NCBI GenBank assembly: GCA_032622095.1
Contig: CP136065.1
Span: 244,527,474 to 244,591,473, forward strand
DNA length: 64,000 nt
Direction of reading: 5' to 3'
DNA from: Siphonodentalium dalli
Lineage: Eukaryota; Mollusca; Scaphopoda; Gadilida; Siphonodentaliidae
This document shows positions 59,392-64,000 of this stretch, piece after piece (position 1 is the stretch's first letter; each line of letters opens with the position of its first letter). Both the position numbers and the translations under genes were made by a program. The notes under the pieces are model-generated. The model had not been told where the DNA came from, did not search any database, and was given only the letters and a program-made list of their open reading frames with translations.

Positions 59392-62300
59392 TTTTGCCGG
59401 TTGGCAAACAGAGCATATAACATGTACATCCCCGATGCCCGTGCAACATGAACTAGACGAACTTTTATATTGTGCTTTACGTATATATGAACTAAACTGA
59501 CTATAAATATGCATATGAACTAGACTATCTTTATAAATATGTATATGAACTAGACTATCTTTATAAATATGTATATGTACTTATTTAGACTATCTTTTAT
59601 AATCGATCCCAAATTATACACGAAGTCTCAACCAGAATAATTAGCCACATCTGTCCTAGTGTTTAGTACAAAGACCACAACAATGTATGTGTATGTGGAC
59701 GTCCACACGAAGCAGGAGTATTTAACCGCTGTCAGTCAGTTCTCCCAGATCAAACGATTTAATAATATTTTGCGAATGTTTTCAAAAGTGTTTTTGCTTT
59801 TGCTCACTAAATATTTTCAAGCAGAAACGGTCAAAATGCGAAGTATATCATACGCATCTTTGACATCCCAAATACGGTTTGGCGACATTTCATCGCAGGA
59901 TCGATCCGCGGCTTTGACACCCGAAATTATGCTGGGTAGCCACACTTGATCGCGGATAGTATTTTTGCGAACCGCTCTGTAGGCTAGACCTTTTCGAAGG
60001 GTGTAGGGAAGCATCACGTTATCAATTTATGATAAAATCGGAAATGAGCCGGAATTTCCATTAAATTTATCAGGGTTAGAGCAAACTATGCTCGCTATCC
60101 CATTAAGGGAACATTTCGCTTTACGAAATTAGGTTTTGGATGTCACCATTCAACTCGGAGATATATAGATTCATCTGAGGGAAGATATGTTCATATATCA
60201 AAACAGCGTGGTCTGGTTTGACGATACCTTCCGGGTTGGTGAGACCACGTACACGGGGGTGAACATCCGCCAGGGTACCCCCAAGTCAAATTTGATTGAA
60301 ATCGGTCCAGGGATCTGGGAGAAATATCCAGACAGACTGATCCTACTCTAAGGCCCATATGAGGTCCCAGTAACATACATATGTTTTTGTTATAATATGT
60401 TTTAAACTGTTACAAATGTCATATATGTGCATACAATGTCTTTAGTAAAACATTTGCATAGCAAAAAAATTACACTCAGACCACCCAGCCACCACGACAT
60501 ACCTTCCTGCTAATTTTGTATTACCGCTCCCCCGAAGTGATGATATGATTCTTGCTCGCTACAGTTTCGATCAAAATTTAACACTGAACCCTATGGAGAA
60601 TTTCTTATTTTTCAAGAACGTTGACAGTACTATCACTTAATGGCGATCGGGTGCCGTTATATATGACGATACACACTCACGTTTGACACATTGTAACTAT
60701 CAGTAATATAATAGCTGCAATAGACGATATAGTTATGTCTAAAAAACAGCAATTGGCAAAAGTATGTGTCGATTGGTTTTGTAATGTCACCGATAATATG
60801 CAGCCCGTTGAATCAAACGAACAAATTCTTAACAAGACTGAAGTTTCCCGATGCGACTACATATTATATTATTGTTATATTGATAATTATTGTCAAACGA
60901 CTAGTGCTTGAAACGACATTGTAAATCATAATGAACTGTAATATCACAAATACACAGGTAGATGTTAGTCTTTCATATATAACCATTGCATTATGGGCTT
61001 TGGTCCCACACTTACCATGCCAGTTACATTTGGCGAACTTGAGTAGAGCTAGCGAAACTCAACATTCACCATTCAAATTTCAACCACAATTAATATCCCG
61101 TTTCGTGTATAGCTGTGACAATCAAGTAAATTCAAGTAAATTCGGAGAGCTGCTCAGGAGAGCTGAAGGAGTATAACTTTCACCAGACAAAAAACGAAGG
61201 GTACGCAACTTAAGCTAAAATGGTATTGACATAATTATAGGATTGGATTTCGCGCTCAAATTAATCCCGGCTGTGCGTGGGATCAGCGTTAGATTGGAAC
61301 ATGCGTTGTGAACCTCATAGACAAGTTATCGGATTGACGTGAACTGTCATTAGCTCGACAAAGGTCGCAGGAGCGGCAGAACGATCGGAAAATTAAAGTA
61401 ACCAAGCCTTCAACCCCTACATCGCCGTAGACGGCACTGCCATATTAATGTAGTTGTCTAATATTAATATTTAAAATATTTCATGCGATTATGAGAGTCA
61501 AGCAAACAGTTGAAATAGAGAAAGTAAAATTTCTAGCAAATTATACCAGTCCCAACGGAAACTGTGCATTAAGTCACATTCTATGAGCCTGTGTATACTT
61601 ATTCCCCACTTTGGAAAGGGTGATCCGTGTTGTGGTGCTTTCACGAATACCACATATTCAGCCTGTTCTCCCAAAAAAACTATCACATTATCTGCTTATA
61701 ATCGAACTTGTTTCAGGTTGATACTCTGCTTAGAATCGCCTCATTTTGAGTCGATAATCTGCTGAAAAGAAATATCAATGTAATTTCTCCTTGTTTGTTA
61801 TAGAACTGTTTTACGTCGGTTAATGGACTCGCTACTGGACATTCGTAAACTAAATGGTCTCGGGCTACGCCCTCGACCATCTAGTTTACGAATGTCCAGT
61901 ATACGAGTACATTAAACCTGACTTAACGCGAAAAAACGTGGCCGTGTAGACACTAGACAAGATGGCGTCCATCATGGCCGCCGTTTTTGTTATGACTAGA
62001 CACTAAGTCAGTTTGATGCAAATTATACCGGGAACATCCTGTCAAATATATACAAGATGGCTGCCAAATGGCCACCGGAAGTGGAAATATGTCGTCTTTT
62101 CACTAATAGCTTCTAGATCAGTTTCTGCTGATTTGAACCGGTTGAGAATTGTGAGTTTAGTTTGTATTTTTTTGTGTTTACTGATCATTGGAGCAAGGAA
62201 ATATGGGGTCATATTCGCTACCTAGTCGCTACCTATCCCTCAAATATTCTATTTTATAGAACGCGGTATAAAATTTCACCCAAAAAAAAAAAATCACAAT

Positions 62301-63885
62301 TTGGAATCTAGTCATATTTCAACAAGAAATGAGCAGAAATTTGTAATGTAAGTGAGGCATACCATTACCCATGAATATTCCAACTCACCGGAACAGAAAT
62401 TGTTTCTTCAAAATGGCTGCCAAAATGGCCACCAAATTATGGAAATGGTAGATATTGCCTCAGCGTGCCATTAAATCGCTTACAAGTTGTGGATGATAGA
62501 TACAATTCCATATTCTGCCTTCTATATATTGAATACTAACATGTCTGATGCACCGTGATTAATTGTTACTATTGTCACCACTGTCATTACCATAAATATT
62601 AGATTTTTCTCTCTCAATCTTGACTTAAATATCGGCAAAATTTCACTTGTCAGGTTTGGACCATTTTTTTGTTTAATATGTAATTACCTTTGGTATGAAA
62701 GGTGTTTAGTGTGCTGATCTATCTTAAATGTGTCACAGTGCGGTATTTATAGACCAATTTACTCAATTTCCATAATGACAACCAAATTTGGTGAAAAGTT
62801 TATTTTTTATATGTATCCCGAACATTATTCTCCGCTGTTCCGAAAAATTGCTATATGACTATGGGTGTGGCGAATATGTATACAGGAAGTGACTGTATGG
62901 CCAATTGTGAGATGAATAGGTATAGAAGGATTGACTTATGATCATGAACGTGGTGGTTATGTATAATGGAGTGACTAATAAAAGATAAAAAAAAATGTAT
63001 AGAAGGAGTGAATGTATGAACATGAATGTGGAGGGTATACATAAGTGTGATCATATATGGTCATGGGTGTGCGCTATGTATATATATCGAGAGGCTATGT
63101 TGTCATTGGTGATGTGCATAGGTATACATGGAGTGACTATATGGTCATGGTCGGGGTGTATATGTATATATTGAATGACTATTTGGCCATGGGTGTGGCG
63201 AATAGGTATACATTGAGTGACCGTATGGCCAATTGTGAGGTGAATATGTATACAAAGATTGACTTATGATCATGAACGTGGTGATTATGTATAATGGAGT
63301 GACTATAAGGTCATGGGTAATGTGTGGGAGTGTACCAGGTGTGCCTGTAAAGCCACTAATGGCTATATGGTCATTGTGGTATGATCGGGTATAACCAAGT
63401 GTGGCTGTATGGTCATGGGTCAGGTGTATAAAGTGATTGACTATATTGTCATTTGTTTGCTTATGTATATATGACTGGTACCTGGTGGGCTGTACATGTG
63501 TATATTCGGTATCTATAGTTTTCCGCAATAACTCAAAGCAGAATAGAATATTTAATTATCAGTTGTTGATTAACATGTATGTTTAATAACCAAGTGAGTC
63601 AAACTTTGCGACATTTTCTGAACAGCAGAAAATGTTTGATATTTTAAAATAGATCAAAGCAATGAACACCTTTAGTACCAAAGATAGTTACATTTTACTT
63701 GAAAAAAATGATCCAAACCTGAGAAATGATTTTTTTTCGATATTTATATCGGTTGTGGGAGAAAAATCTAATATTTCTGATAATGTCAGTGGTGACAGTA
63801 GTAACAATTAACCAAGGTGCATCAGACATGTTAGTATTATATGCATAAAAGGCAGAATAGCGAATTGTATACATCAACCACGGCA
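59392..63885. repeat. Segmental duplication B, copy 2
   Basis: Direct second copy of 48762-53953. It ends at ACATCAACCAC, inside the right terminal repeat of the long-TIR element, so that element is cut here (61931-63885). It has a copy-specific hairpin insertion at 61844-61911. 63886-64000 is unmatched sequence. Confidence 0.9.
61821..61914. repeat. Copy-specific snap-back hairpin
   Basis: ACTGGACATTCGTAAACTAA pairs with TTAGTTTACGAATGTCCAGT around the loop CGGGCTACGCCC. The inserted bases 61844-61911 are absent from the sister copy near 51712. Confidence 0.85.
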
Positions 63886-64000
63886 TACTACCGGGACAGC
63901 ACCTATGACCTTTCATGTGTATTCATGCGCACAACACATTTTGAATCGGTAAAAGTGTGTTTTGTAGGTCACGTGACACCAACATGTGGTGTTATTTTAG

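Noticed and set aside
1-64000. CRISPR array or bacterial operon
   Set aside because: The tandem arrays have degenerate units without unique spacers of constant length, and the window shows introns, polyadenylation signals and eukaryotic transposons.

Overview
This window looks like AT-rich, repeat-dense nuclear DNA from a marine invertebrate, probably lophotrochozoan and possibly a mollusc. The case rests on spliced exons, fibrinogen-domain and small cysteine-rich secreted-protein relics, non-LTR retrotransposon tails ending in short microsatellites, and Helitron, hAT, piggyBac-like and Polinton-type pieces. The species cannot be fixed from sequence alone. Only one convincing host gene is present: a two-exon gene for a small secreted cysteine-rich protein at 25.9-28.6 kb, minus strand. 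Most of the rest is mobile DNA, its remains, and segmental duplications.

Layout. 1-8.6 kb: a palindrome with ~4.2 kb arms and a 176 bp loop, cut by the window's left edge; each arm carries the C-terminal half of a fibrinogen-related domain. 8.4-12.6 kb: a repeat shared with the palindrome end, a LINE 3' tail, minisatellites and a hairpin element. 12.6-25.4 kb is the most interesting part and is a three-layer nest. A piggyBac-like hairpin element appears to be split by an element with imperfect terminal inverted repeats that carries a broken copy of an uncharacterised, probably PIN-nuclease-like, multi-copy gene. That gene is in turn split by a perfectly delimited 8,592 bp palindromic Polinton-kin element (ends AG...CT, 6 bp target duplication CAGAAG). 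Each arm of this element encodes the same 586-residue zinc-finger/polyQ/packaging-type ATPase, transcribed outward from a shared centre.

25.5-48.7 kb: MITE hairpins, minisatellites, the secreted-protein gene, a Helitron with diagnostic ends (35595-38112), a hAT-type element with an exact 8 bp duplication (34297-35421), a TA-flanked MITE, a TTAA-flanked piggyBac-like MITE and a ~70 bp minisatellite array. 48.7-64 kb: a ~5 kb unit present twice in direct orientation (48762-53953 and 59392-63885). Between the copies lie a second copy of the 26.3-27.9 kb segment, interrupted by a GC-rich 523 bp MITE, and a LINE ORF1 with no visible ORF2.

No operon-like cooperation exists here. The functional story is nested insertion, palindrome formation and segmental duplication, and several insertions can be ordered in time from target duplications and sister copies. 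All identities come from reading the sequence and from memory of the families; no database search was run.
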